From Notospermus geniculatus (Eukaryota; Nemertea; Pilidiophora; Heteronemertea; Lineidae): a stretch of 64,000 nt of DNA. This document shows, piece after piece, positions 1 to 9,791 of this stretch. The stretch spans positions 278,784 to 342,783 of the forward strand of contig NMRB01000365.1 in assembly GCA_002633025.1 (NCBI GenBank), read 5' to 3'. Positions within the stretch are counted from its first letter, which is position 1. Every line of letters starts with the position of its first letter. Below the pieces are notes generated by a model. The model had not been told where the DNA came from and did no database searches. It saw nothing but the letters and a program-made list of their open reading frames with translations. A program made the translations under genes and the position numbers.

Positions 1-3000
1 TCTGCATCTCTTCGAAGCTAAAATTGTACAGCCGAAGAAAGATCGGCGACAGGTATTTGTACACGTACTCTTCTAAGTGGCGCTTACGTAAATCGGAAGC
101 GTCCTTGTACGCCCTGAAAAATATGTGGCAAACGAGTTGCGCGTCGTCGAAAAATTTGCTCAAGTCCAAAGCGGGTTCGATCAACGACGAATCACCAGTA
201 GGACCGGTTAACGGCACAACGGTTTCCAGTAGCGATGTACTATTGTCCAATATGCGGCGAACTAGCGAGTCCATTTCGATAAATTCGAACGTCCTGGTCG
301 ATCTGATTCGTAGCTGGCTTGTAACGATGGACGTCAACTGTTTGATCTCTTCGTCAAACATGCACTCGTAGCTGACCATGTAGCCTTGGTGGTGGGCTAA
401 CTCGTCGCCGCCACCGTAGTAGATCATCATCATCGTGGTCTTGTCGCTACGCATTCGCCACATGTCGTACAGACGGGGCATGGTCTTGCCGCGAGCAGCC
501 TGTGCCACAAGCGGCGCCAGTTGCACCGTGACGCCGTCGTACACGTCGCTGGTCCAAAAAGCGGTGAATGTGTACAAGAATAGCGAGAAGAGCGGCATGT
601 CTTTGTCGCGCCACCGCAGCAAATCTTCGACCATATTCAATAGCGGTGGCACGTTCGTTTCCCTATGCAGGTGGCGAACGGCACGAACGCACTCCGTCCA
701 TATGTATTCCATGACGGTACGCGCCTGGTCTCGATTGGCAGGATGCAGCGATTCTCCGTGCGTCTTGAGTTCTGCGCACATGTTTTCGACTCGTTCGAAC
801 AGGGCCCCAATCGACACGTGATACGTGTTCGGATCGGTAAAAAATGACACGTGCTTGCCGAGGAACCGCATCGTCTTGTCGACCAAGTCCTTGTCGGGAT
901 CGTTGTCGTCGAGTACGGGCAACAGTTTGAAGGTGTTCGTCGTCCTACCTCGTATTACGACTCGATCGGGGTCTCTGGGCGGATCGTACGGGTACATGAT
1001 TTCAATGTCTTCGTCCGAGTTGTGCAACACTTTTATGGCCACTCGTCGAGCCACCTCGTGCAACAAGTCTAACGGGTAGCATTGTTCCTCGACGTCGTAC
1101 GCGGCTGCGCTCAGCGATGCCAAAGCGGTCCGGTACCGTTTAATGCCGGTCCACTCTTTGACGGATATGTGACTGAGTAGGTTGGACGACGTAGTAAACT
1201 CGAGTAGCACGCGATCGAGGCTGATGTTTGCCTCGTAGCTCAACGTGGTGGCCGCCGAATGAGGTATGGCGTACTTGTCCCGTTGTCCCCGATACCGTTC
1301 CAATACGCCCGAACGAACTGTTTCGTTTCGGTAATAGCGGCCGTCAAGTCGGGCATCGATCGTGCCGAGCATGTCAGTCCAACGAAGTACGCAGCCGTTC
1401 GCGCCTAGGTTCCCGTCGCCGTCGTCGCCGTCCCATTTAATGGTCTGCGGGTCGGGTTCATTAACGGCCAGGCACAGACCCGAAACAGGATGACGATAGG
1501 TGACGGGCACCGAATACTTGTAGCGATCGGTCAGCGTCGGTGCCACGGGTTCTACGCGTAGTAGATCGCCGACCGAGAGTTTATGTTCGACTCGTTCGAA
1601 TCGATTAACCTGTAGCAGCACGTCCGGGTGTATATTGTCGGTCCAGTCGTTTAACGCGTTCAGGTACCTATCGATTGCCGCGGGTGTGGTGCGCAGATAC
1701 GTTCGTATCGCGGGATGTGTGAGCGCCGTCTTAAGAACCAACTCGTTCATCGCGTACGGTATGTTGAATACGTTACCGCCCGCGCCGTTCAACGTTTCTA
1801 TCATGTACGCGACGGTCATGCACACCAAAGTGTTGTCGGCGTCGCCTCTTAACGGTCTGTCGATCGGATAGAACGAATAATAAACCTTGTTTTCGTGGAG
1901 AGTCACGTGGGTGTCGGTCGACGAATCCTCGACCAGCTCCGGCGTTCCGCCAATCATCTGCAAGGGATTGCCGCCAATCGTTCTCTTCAAAACGTCGACT
2001 ACCCGGTGGTGTATGTCGCCTTTGAACGTAGAGCCACGCGTTCGCCTCGTTTGCCTAGCCGCGGTCATGTCGGCGCGTATTTGTTGCTCGATCGCATCGT
2101 GTTGTTCGACGTTGCACGCTGTGGCCAGCAGGCGGCGTAACGCGATCAGGGGAGTACCACCACCGCTACGAGCTAAGTGCAACAACGGTGTTACGCGTTG
2201 ATAGGGCGACCTGCTGTTTTCCATAAACTGTTCGTAAACGCCCCACATTACGTCCGCGTGCAGGTCGGCTCGTTGCACAAACATGGCCATCAAATTATCG
2301 TCGGGCACGCGACTTAGATCGCCATGTAACGAGTACGCGTTGGCAAACGAGTACTGCTGCATGGCCGGTTCGTCGTCTTGTTCCGATTCGTCGAGCAGTT
2401 GAGCTATTTGTAGCTCGATCGGATCGACGGTCGGGTCGGCGGGGTACGAATCGCCAGATCGTAACAGATCCATAACACTAGTGGCATCGGGCGGCAACAG
2501 TTGTGCCACGGTTTGCGATTGGGACAAATAGGTTTCGAGAACGTCGCGGGCTCGATACACGCGCCGGCAAATGGCGAGCAGTTTACGAGGTAGCGAGTCG
2601 ATCGGTTCATAACGCGACACGAGCCACGAGCCTATGGTCCGTGTATCGTCTAGTACGATCAGGGTACCGGAATGTGGTATCTGAACCGAGTACGACGTCG
2701 CGCCGTTAAAGAACGTCCACAAAAAATCCATGTAGTCGCTGTCGCCCGGTGCCGTTTCTATGTTGGCCAGATGCGGGGGGCGATCGTGTGGTGGACCTCC
2801 GTGTGGCGGCGGTGGTGGTGGGGGTAGTGGTAGGGCGTCATCGTCATCGTCATCGTCGCTACCACCACCACCACCACCACCACCACCACCACCACCACCA
2901 CCACCACCACCACCACCACCACCACCACCACCACCGGCACCACCGGCACTGATTTCTTTGAAAGTAGGTGTTGCCGAACCTTCACCGATGGCACCGAGAA

Positions 3001-3793
3001 AATCAATGTCGAACGTTCGACTCGATGGTGGTTCGAAAGTGGGCGTTATCTGCGGCACCGACCCCGCGTCACGTCGTTTACGTATGCGAGCGGCTCGGCG
3101 CGTTTCGATATCGTGTGTGGGGTGCCTCGGAACACGTGGTTGATCGCCCCGAAGCAATCGGAGTAGTTCTGGAGTACTGTCGATATGCTGCGTAACCGGC
3201 TGTGTTCCTGAGATCGCTAAGCGAGGTGTAGCGACTACCGTGGTTTCGGGTAGCGCGGGTGGTGGAGTCGGCGTCGGTAAAAAAGTTGCAGGTGGCGCAG
3301 AGGGTAGTGAAGTAGCCGGTGGCTCGGGGGGTAATGAAGTAGCCGGTGGCGCGGGCGGTGATTCATCCATCGTCATCTGTTCTCCATTATCTGGTTCGAT
3401 GGGTCGTTCGACTTGGAGACGCTTTGTATGTGCCCGTTTAGTTCGGTCCTTTTTTTCGGCGGCCAATCTCTCGTCTCGTTTCTTGTCGCGAAACTCCCTA
3501 CGCGGTGCCTTTTTAATCGACTTCTTATGTGTGTCCGCACGAACTAAAGGTAGCTGTTTGGGCTTGGTGGCCGGTGCTGCTGGTGGAGCGGCTAGCCCTT
3601 CGGCACCCGTCCCACGAATTGGATCGTGATGAACGACCTGCTGAGGCGTCGCCGATGGTGGACGCGCAAGCCCCTCAGCGGCCGTACCGCGTACCGGATT
3701 CACCGAAAGATCCACATCGTCATCGGGATCCGAATCGAACACAAGGTCGCCGTAATCGACGTCGATACGTCTAGTAGGTTTTGTACGACTCAT
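1..3793 (-). CDS. Very large protein of unknown function, 5' part (3' end off the left edge)
   Basis: Reading the minus strand from the ATG at 3793, the frame stays open to base 1, giving at least 1264 codons with no stop, so the C-terminus lies outside the window. The first ~350 residues look disordered: alternating Pro/Ala-rich and Lys/Arg-rich stretches, then 25 consecutive glycines (2861-2935, GGT codons), then Asp-rich and Pro-rich runs. From about residue 365 the composition becomes that of a folded globular protein with no motif I recognise. The gene diverges from the DNA-binding protein gene at 3931 across a 137-base gap that must hold both promoters. Size and a disordered N-terminus would suit a tegument or other structural protein, but that is a guess. 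I am confident that it is a gene and have no confident function. Confidence 0.85.
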   Translation of the reverse strand, partial: MSRTKPTRRIDVDYGDLVFDSDPDDDVDLSVNPVRGTAAEGLARPPSATPQQVVHHDPIRGTGAEGLAAPPAAPATKPKQLPLVRADTHKKSIKKAPRREFRDKKRDERLAAEKKDRTKRAHTKRLQVERPIEPDNGEQMTMDESPPAPPATSLPPEPPATSLPSAPPATFLPTPTPPPALPETTVVATPRLAISGTQPVTQHIDSTPELLRLLRGDQPRVPRHPTHDIETRRAARIRKRRDAGSVPQITPTFEPPSSRTFDIDFLGAIGEGSATPTFKEISAGGAGGGGGGGGGGGGGGGGGGGGGGGGGSDDDDDDDALPLPPPPPPPHGGPPHDRPPHLANIETAPGDSDYMDFLWTFFNGATSYSVQIPHSGTLIVLDDTRTIGSWLVSRYEPIDSLPRKLLAICRRVYRARDVLETYLSQSQTVAQLLPPDATSVMDLLRSGDSYPADPTVDPIELQIAQLLDESEQDDEPAMQQYSFANAYSLHGDLSRVPDDNLMAMFVQRADLHADVMWGVYEQFMENSRSPYQRVTPLLHLARSGGGTPLIALRRLLATACNVEQHDAIEQQIRADMTAARQTRRTRGSTFKGDIHHRVVDVLKRTIGGNPLQMIGGTPELVEDSSTDTHVTLHENKVYYSFYPIDRPLRGDADNTLVCMTVAYMIETLNGAGGNVFNIPYAMNELVLKTALTHPAIRTYLRTTPAAIDRYLNALNDWTDNIHPDVLLQVNRFERVEHKLSVGDLLRVEPVAPTLTDRYKYSVPVTYRHPVSGLCLAVNEPDPQTIKWDGDDGDGNLGANGCVLRWTDMLGTIDARLDGRYYRNETVRSGVLERYRGQRDKYAIPHSAATTLSYEANISLDRVLLEFTTSSNLLSHISVKEWTGIKRYRTALASLSAAAYDVEEQCYPLDLLHEVARRVAIKVLHNSDEDIEIMYPYDPPRDPDRVVIRGRTTNTFKLLPVLDDNDPDKDLVDKTMRFLGKHVSFFTDPNTYHVSIGALFERVENMCAELKTHGESLHPANRDQARTVMEYIWTECVRAVRHLHRETNVPPLLNMVEDLLRWRDKDMPLFSLFLYTFTAFWTSDVYDGVTVQLAPLVAQAARGKTMPRLYDMWRMRSDKTTMMMIYYGGGDELAHHQGYMVSYECMFDEEIKQLTSIVTSQLRIRSTRTFEFIEMDSLVRRILDNSTSLLETVVPLTGPTGDSSLIEPALDLSKFFDDAQLVCHIFFRAYKDASDLRKRHLEEYVYKYLSPIFLRLYNFSFEEMQ

Positions 3794-3867
3794 GCCAATT
3801 GGATCAATGGATAAGGTTGGTCATGAACAAAGGATGTACACTCGAAGGCTGTGAACTGTCATTCCTC

Positions 3868-3913
3868 TTTATAGGCAAAAGTGACTTTTCGTACACAGAT
3901 CGTAATATATAAT
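3868..3913 (+). promoter_or_regulatory. Candidate promoter of the DNA-binding protein gene
   Basis: The 137-base divergent gap carries TTTATAGG at 3868-3875, 55 bases before the ATG at 3931, and TATATAAT at 3906-3913. The first has the better spacing for a TATA box. Assignment is by position only. Confidence 0.35.
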
Positions 3914-3930
3914 TTTTACACCCTTACGAG

Positions 3931-6900
3931 ATGGCTCACAGCAAACTCGCCTCGGAGGACAGCGCCTACAACAAGAGCAAAGAGGACTTTTTACGCGAAC
4001 TCGACGAACGACATGCCCGAGAGTTCACGCTGGTGCCCACCAACGGGTATTTGGCGGCCATACCCGTGGGTGCGTTTGCCAAGTTGACTGCCGCCGATCT
4101 GGTCAAGTACGGCGTCATGCGATACGGTCGCCACTATGGACTGGCAGCTACGAAGTTGGTGTCGTTGGGCTATATAATGCCGCAGTTTCCCACCAAGTTG
4201 CGAATCGACGACGAGACGCTCACGGTGGACTTTGACCAAATGGACCCGTTCTTGAGCATGGCGTTCGTGGTTTACGGCGCACACCACCTCGATGCCAAAC
4301 TTCTCGAAATGGTACCCGATCTGCATTCGTACGACGACGAGATTCAACGCGTCATCGATACCACCCTGGCGAATGAGAAAGTGCAGAAACGACCCGCGTT
4401 TCACGAATCGTACGGCGGGTGCGGAGTAGCATCGTACACGTTCAAAGAGGACGACGAGAATGTGATTAAGGCGCGATGGCAACAGTTTTTCCCCGACCTA
4501 AACTTGGACGAGTACGTGGTGATGGTGTTCGGTACCGGCGACTCGATGACTCGGTTTGCCATGGCGAACGTGCTCAAGACGCTGGGCACGGATGTCAATA
4601 ATAGCGCGGATGCCGATACCGGAGAAAATGATGTCGGCCTGAGACGTAACGTGGATCGAAACATGTACGTGGGTAAGCAGACGATTTACGTACCGCTCGA
4701 CGACAACAAACGTTTGGCCAAGTGTCCGGACACGCAAATGGCCTACAAGGCGGTGGTGCGTTCGTTGATTACCGGTGCCAACAAGGCGTTGCTAAACACC
4801 GGCTATGCCGACTACTTGTTCGGCAAACGAGCCAAGATTGCCGACACGGTGCTCACGACGCTACACGATACGCTGTGCAATTGGATGATTACGCCGAAGG
4901 AAGAGTGTATACGTTTGCCTGTCGACGACAAAGTGTTGCTGTCGCTCGTCACCTCGTACTTGCATTTTAGTAGACCCACGCCGGCACCCATGCTTCGGCA
5001 CATGCGACGACCCGTTGAGACTTTGTACGACCGACTAGAGGTACTCGACGCCTGCTACTTTTCCTACAAACAAAAACCACACCTGATTAACCAAGCCGAC
5101 CAAATGGGCATCATGTGTTTGGGTAGTCAGATGCTGTCCGAGACGTCACCGGTCAATGTACGGACGTACCGCGAAGACACCAAGCAACTGTCCGACGCTC
5201 GTACCGGACTCAAAGATCCGAAGATGGCTCGATGTCCGTGGCCGCTTACTGAACACGTCGCTATCGAAGAACGACTTCGTCTGTTAAATAAAAGTGGCGA
5301 GACCAAATCCAACAGCGACGACGCGGAGAGCATGGAGACTGACGCGGTGGTCAAGAAGCATCTTGTCAAAGCAACTGCTGCGGCGCTGACTAGCTCGTTG
5401 TACGATATGGTGCACGTCGCCAGCATAAACGAGTCGTTGTTTCACGCCGATCAATTCCTAAACAACGCAGACCTGATTAACGCTCACAACGAGGCCAATC
5501 CCACCGACGCGGTCCCTTTGCCCGATCCCAAAGCACCCATTAACACCGTACGTATTCGAGGTCGTTGCGGAGCACTGCGACACGATTACAACTTACCGGT
5601 CGTCTCGTGTATCATGTCTTCGTTTTGTTGGAACCCGTGCCTGATGAAACTACTGAGCGTTTTACCGGCGTTGTTTTTCACGCCCGGCCGCTACAACGAG
5701 GCACTAGTCGCACAGACCAACGGTAACGATGCCGCTAGGACGCCCGCCGAGATAGACATTGAATGGCGGCATCCAGTATCGAATACAGTCCACTGCCCAG
5801 ACTGCGGTTCCCCTTCGTTTGCCACGTGCCTGTGCAGGCTGATGGTTTGCGGTGTCATGGCTGCCAATCATCGCGAACTGACCAACATTCATCAGTTTAA
5901 CCAAATGTTTGACGTGATGAACGGCACGAAGAACGACAACGTGTACAAGAAGGAGTACACGCGCTACAACAACATGACCTCGCTGCCGGTCACCGAGCAG
6001 ACGAATCGATGCGGCATGTTTGGAGACGTACTACTAAATTTTCACGGTAAAAAGGACGGATTCGGACTCGTGGCCAAACGCGATGCCCAGAGTAAGGCAT
6101 CTAAAAATGCGGCTGATCACACCGGCGACGGTAGCTCGAGCGTGGTCGACCCGACTGCATCCACACCCACAACATCTTCCGGACTGGGAGGAGCCGGCAA
6201 CATTACCGGTGTCAACACCTGCGGAAATGGTGGTACCGGTGACGACAGCAAGGCCGCCGAGATTCCGTTCGGCGAATGCATGAACATTAGCCGCTTGATC
6301 GCCGCAGTTCGTCGTAATGCACCCGATGCGTGCCGTCTGTACGGGGCCTTCGACAGGGACGAGACGATGAACGAGGCGATTGGGCGCTTACTGAGGTTGG
6401 AATTGACCGACAGTCGAGACAGGGCGCTCGTTCCCGTCAAGAGTGGAACGCCACCTCCGCCGATGCTTAAAAAAAGTGCCGAAATGGCTCGACAACAACA
6501 ACAGGACGTCGAACAGCCCATGGACACGTCATCTACGGGTGCATCTTGGCTACACATGCGTACTGCCAGCGGTGCCATCAAGCGAAAGCGGCTCGATTCG
6601 ACCGATGACGAGAACGACGAGAGTGTCGTCGCCAAACCCGTTGCACCGTTGTCTACCAACAGGAAACAGCAACAGAAACGCGGTAGTGAGACCGGTAAGC
6701 GCGATGCCGTAGACTTGGCGCTCAGCGTATTGTACGCGGCCATCGACAATGGCGAGAACGAGCTGGCCACAAACGACGTGTCTAGCGCTGCGCAACGATG
6801 TATTGACCGATTGAAGAATGAAGAGAACGGTGCCAACAGACGTTATTACTTTAACATGATGGCTCACGTTATGGCCAAGGAGGCGATGGGCAAGGACGGC

Positions 6901-8844
6901 TGGGCCGATTCGAACACGGCGTTGGCTCGTGTGACCGAACAACTACTCGATCCGGTGCTCGAAAGTATCAAGACGATTCACGCTTCGGTGGCCAGCGAGT
7001 TGAACATGAGCGCCGATCAGCTCGAGGATAACTATTCGAAAATCGTTCAACGTAAAGATGCGCCCACGCGCACCATGTTTGCCTGGTGCGACACCGAAAC
7101 GATGAGCCCCGTGAGCGCCAAGGCAGTTCGCGCTACCATCGTCGAAGTTTATCGACATCGATCCGAAGTGACTAAACGGCAAACGTTATCCCTCGAAGGT
7201 GCACGAACGATGACGGAGAGCGATCAAGGACCCTATTGCGTACAGATGCAACCCGACAGCAAAGTGTACGTGCCATACGTGAACGACGCGGGTGTCTGGT
7301 CGCTGTCCGAGCATCCGGCCACGGCGCTCAAGGTGAAGCGGAACATGAACCTACCGATTAAGATGAAGCTAAAGTATACATGCGCCGAAAAGGAACGAAA
7401 AAAGAACGGCAAGTTTACTACGCCCGACTCGGCGTCTAGCGACTCATTCAAGAACACGAATGCCGTCTCATCTGCCGCTGCCGCCATGAACGCCATGGAC
7501 GATTGGGCTACGACATCCGCCTCGACGGGCGTCGCGTCAACCGGTTATCAACCGGCCTCGTTGCTAAACCGCGGACACGGAGGCGATACGCCTCGCATGC
7601 AAAACGTCGTTCGCACACCGAACGAGTTGGCCGACCTGATTAGGCAACCACAGCTTAGACTGAACGCCTTGGATTCTCGTTCTATTATACACCCTCGCCG
7701 CGAGGCCGAGTGCATCGACCACTTGGCCTACTATTTGGCCAATCGTACCAGCGGCGCCAAAGTATTGGGATCGCACACGTTTCTCGTATCGTTGTTGTTG
7801 AAGGCCATCCGTGGCGCGGCAAACGCCATGCACTCGGCCATTCTCCGCTCGCTCAGATGGCTCGCCGTGCAGTTGAACGTGACCAACAAGACGCAGTTGA
7901 GCGTGAGTACGATGATTTCTTCGCTAGGCGCCACGTACGGTGCCGACAACATACCCAGCCTGGTGGCGGCCGCGTGTCGTCGTAAGCCTCAATTGGCCGT
8001 CGCGTTCACGGTGCTAGCATTGGGTAGCGAGTTGTACGGACCGGGACTCGTATCGAGCGCCGACCCGACGTTCAATGTGGCGGAGGAGAGCGACAAGATT
8101 TTCGCGGCTGTCGCCGTGGCTACAGCCCTTCGTCTGTTTATTGGATCAAGTGGCGCCGACAAGGTCGTTCGACGCGACGAAGACGTACAACGTAAACTGA
8201 CACCGATACAGACCACGATCATGGAACCAAACTGTCTGAGAACGATTCTGTCGAACGATAGCCGTGCCAGCCCCGGCGGAACGGCATTCATCACCACGTT
8301 GATGTCGGTAGGCTCGTACACGTACGCCAAGGACAGCTCGAAAATGTTCACGGGCATTCAAGCCGGCGCGTTTCCCACTAAGGGTCGAGCGCCCATCATG
8401 AACGAAATGTTTATGAACAATAGAGACGCTATAGAACCCGTCGCCATGCTCAAGCTCAATTTGATCCCCGGTTACGACGCGCAATCTCGCCGGCGAAACG
8501 AAATCGACGTGTTGTTGTCGCAGAACACTATCGAAGATTTCGTTCAACACGTGGCTCGAATCGCGTACAACAACGACAAGGCTGCCGTTACGTTCGCCGA
8601 AGAATTACGTGCCTACTTTACCGAAAACGGGGTAGACCTGGACGTGGCCGATGACGATTGTCTGTTGACGAGTTGCTTGGTGTTGCACGGGGCAACTCGC
8701 GGTATTGCCGACGACCTGTTGTACGAATACAAGCGTGTCGTACTCCCGTTGTTAAAGAACGCCGCCAAACTCGAAACAGCCGACGATCAGAACGACTACG
8801 ACGCTCAGGATGAAGAGTACTATTTTGAGGACACGAATGAATAA
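3931..8844 (+). CDS. Probable herpesvirus-type single-stranded DNA-binding protein
   Basis: A 1637-residue protein. The first ~120 residues (GYLAAIP, then QFPTKLRI, then DPFLSMAFVVYG) follow the pattern of the N-terminal region of herpesvirus ICP8/UL29-family proteins. A Cys-rich cluster at residues 621-640 (His621, Cys622, Cys625, Cys633, Cys635, Cys640) is a plausible zinc site like the one in that family, followed by NRCGMFGDVLLNF. Low-complexity linkers rich in Gly/Ser/Thr, and a KRKR nuclear-localisation-like stretch near residue 886, lie in the middle; these and the length (ICP8 is about 1200 residues) suggest insertions. The C-terminus is acidic and ends with DEEYYF plus eight residues; the same hexapeptide occurs in the 778-residue protein at 43603. 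Expected role: coating single-stranded DNA in nuclear replication compartments. The family assignment is by eye; a divergent large structural protein is the alternative. Confidence 0.55.
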   Translation: MAHSKLASEDSAYNKSKEDFLRELDERHAREFTLVPTNGYLAAIPVGAFAKLTAADLVKYGVMRYGRHYGLAATKLVSLGYIMPQFPTKLRIDDETLTVDFDQMDPFLSMAFVVYGAHHLDAKLLEMVPDLHSYDDEIQRVIDTTLANEKVQKRPAFHESYGGCGVASYTFKEDDENVIKARWQQFFPDLNLDEYVVMVFGTGDSMTRFAMANVLKTLGTDVNNSADADTGENDVGLRRNVDRNMYVGKQTIYVPLDDNKRLAKCPDTQMAYKAVVRSLITGANKALLNTGYADYLFGKRAKIADTVLTTLHDTLCNWMITPKEECIRLPVDDKVLLSLVTSYLHFSRPTPAPMLRHMRRPVETLYDRLEVLDACYFSYKQKPHLINQADQMGIMCLGSQMLSETSPVNVRTYREDTKQLSDARTGLKDPKMARCPWPLTEHVAIEERLRLLNKSGETKSNSDDAESMETDAVVKKHLVKATAAALTSSLYDMVHVASINESLFHADQFLNNADLINAHNEANPTDAVPLPDPKAPINTVRIRGRCGALRHDYNLPVVSCIMSSFCWNPCLMKLLSVLPALFFTPGRYNEALVAQTNGNDAARTPAEIDIEWRHPVSNTVHCPDCGSPSFATCLCRLMVCGVMAANHRELTNIHQFNQMFDVMNGTKNDNVYKKEYTRYNNMTSLPVTEQTNRCGMFGDVLLNFHGKKDGFGLVAKRDAQSKASKNAADHTGDGSSSVVDPTASTPTTSSGLGGAGNITGVNTCGNGGTGDDSKAAEIPFGECMNISRLIAAVRRNAPDACRLYGAFDRDETMNEAIGRLLRLELTDSRDRALVPVKSGTPPPPMLKKSAEMARQQQQDVEQPMDTSSTGASWLHMRTASGAIKRKRLDSTDDENDESVVAKPVAPLSTNRKQQQKRGSETGKRDAVDLALSVLYAAIDNGENELATNDVSSAAQRCIDRLKNEENGANRRYYFNMMAHVMAKEAMGKDGWADSNTALARVTEQLLDPVLESIKTIHASVASELNMSADQLEDNYSKIVQRKDAPTRTMFAWCDTETMSPVSAKAVRATIVEVYRHRSEVTKRQTLSLEGARTMTESDQGPYCVQMQPDSKVYVPYVNDAGVWSLSEHPATALKVKRNMNLPIKMKLKYTCAEKERKKNGKFTTPDSASSDSFKNTNAVSSAAAAMNAMDDWATTSASTGVASTGYQPASLLNRGHGGDTPRMQNVVRTPNELADLIRQPQLRLNALDSRSIIHPRREAECIDHLAYYLANRTSGAKVLGSHTFLVSLLLKAIRGAANAMHSAILRSLRWLAVQLNVTNKTQLSVSTMISSLGATYGADNIPSLVAAACRRKPQLAVAFTVLALGSELYGPGLVSSADPTFNVAEESDKIFAAVAVATALRLFIGSSGADKVVRRDEDVQRKLTPIQTTIMEPNCLRTILSNDSRASPGGTAFITTLMSVGSYTYAKDSSKMFTGIQAGAFPTKGRAPIMNEMFMNNRDAIEPVAMLKLNLIPGYDAQSRRRNEIDVLLSQNTIEDFVQHVARIAYNNDKAAVTFAEELRAYFTENGVDLDVADDDCLLTSCLVLHGATRGIADDLLYEYKRVVLPLLKNAAKLETADDQNDYDAQDEEYYFEDTNE

Positions 8845-8874
8845 TGACCGTGCGGTATGTACTTTGTAACATAA

Positions 8875-9516
8875 ATGTACTTTGGTCTCGGAGTCTGGCC
8901 GACATTTCGCAGCATGGCCTCGACAAGACAACAACAACGTCTTCTCCCTATCCCTGCGGACAATCATCACTACGTCGTTGTGCTAGCTGGTGACTCGACC
9001 CGTTGCAAAAATGTGCTCGTTAATCTCCAACACGGGATCCGATGGGAAAACATCGACGTGTTTATCGTTCAAACTGTCGACTTGATGTCACCTGAAAACG
9101 AAATTCGTCTGCACTACAATAGGCTGGTTGCCGAGGCGCAAGTCGTTTTATTGGATTGTTCTAGCGAACGAGCTACCATGAACATTACCAGCTGGATGAA
9201 AAAGGTATGCAGCTTTATCTCTATGTACTACGATCGTTACGCGTGTATGGCTCTGCACTATCGACAGCACACAAACACGTTGGTCACGTTGATTACGAAC
9301 AACAACAAGTGGCATCACAACTACGAGTTGGCTCACCCGCTCTTCGCCTGGCGTCTAGACTTCGACATCGACAACTATCACGGGATTAAAGAATGGTTGG
9401 AACGCGTTGTGTGTCACTTACATTCGGGCACGCCCTGCTGTAAACAACCCGCAATGGCCTTGCGAAAGAAATCGACAAAGCACAGGAACGACGACTCCCG
9501 TTGCGTTCTCATGTAA
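8875..9516 (+). CDS. Degenerate Ras/Rab-like small GTPase with CaaX tail
   Basis: 213 residues from ATG 8875; a second ATG at 8914 would give 200 residues and fits the domain better. The order of elements matches the Ras superfamily: a beta strand and degenerate P-loop at 33-46 (YVVVLAGD, then Lys45-Asn46 where GKS/T is expected), a G3-like strand VVLLDCSSER at 90-99 (DxxGQ altered), a G4-like strand TLVTLITNNNKW at 135-146 (NKxD altered), and a final amphipathic helix where the SAK loop is followed by an alpha-5 helix. The tail is polybasic (LRKKSTKHR) and ends in Cys-Val-Leu-Met, a CaaX box whose terminal Met favours farnesylation. The guanine-binding residues are largely lost, so it is probably not a working GTPase; it may act as a membrane-anchored decoy or adaptor. 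It lies 30 bases after the DNA-binding protein gene on the same strand. Confidence 0.6.
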   Translation: MYFGLGVWPTFRSMASTRQQQRLLPIPADNHHYVVVLAGDSTRCKNVLVNLQHGIRWENIDVFIVQTVDLMSPENEIRLHYNRLVAEAQVVLLDCSSERATMNITSWMKKVCSFISMYYDRYACMALHYRQHTNTLVTLITNNNKWHHNYELAHPLFAWRLDFDIDNYHGIKEWLERVVCHLHSGTPCCKQPAMALRKKSTKHRNDDSRCVLM

Positions 9517-9710
9517 ACGAACATTACGTTTTCACTTCCTTGGACACTATTCAGTTCTATCTTTGTAACGTTTTTGCTTCAGCGATTAGTTTGTTGGCCT
9601 CGTGTCAGGTGTTTCTTTGGAAAAAGTGTATTTTGCCAAATATTATGTTGCTATTGTAAGTTTGTATTTCCCCCCGAAATCTCGTCTAAGGAACTGATTT
9701 CCTAATGAAC

Positions 9711-9747
9711 AATAAAAAAGAAATATGAAAAGGATAAATTTTTTATT
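9711..9747. terminator. Back-to-back polyadenylation signals
   Basis: AATAAA at 9711-9716 on the plus strand serves the Ras-like gene (ends 9516), and TTTATT at 9742-9747 reads AATAAA on the minus strand for the gene ending at 9792. This is a normal convergent arrangement in an AT-rich spacer. Nothing else is seen in 9517-9791. Confidence 0.6.
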
Positions 9748-9791
9748 TGTTTTTTTTAAAATAACATTTGGAGGTAAGATGCCAAAGCGTA

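Noticed and set aside
2749-3006. Poly-His, poly-Val and poly-Pro open frames around 2.75-3.1 kb
   Set aside because: Other-frame readings of the GGT array that encodes poly-Gly in the real minus-strand gene.
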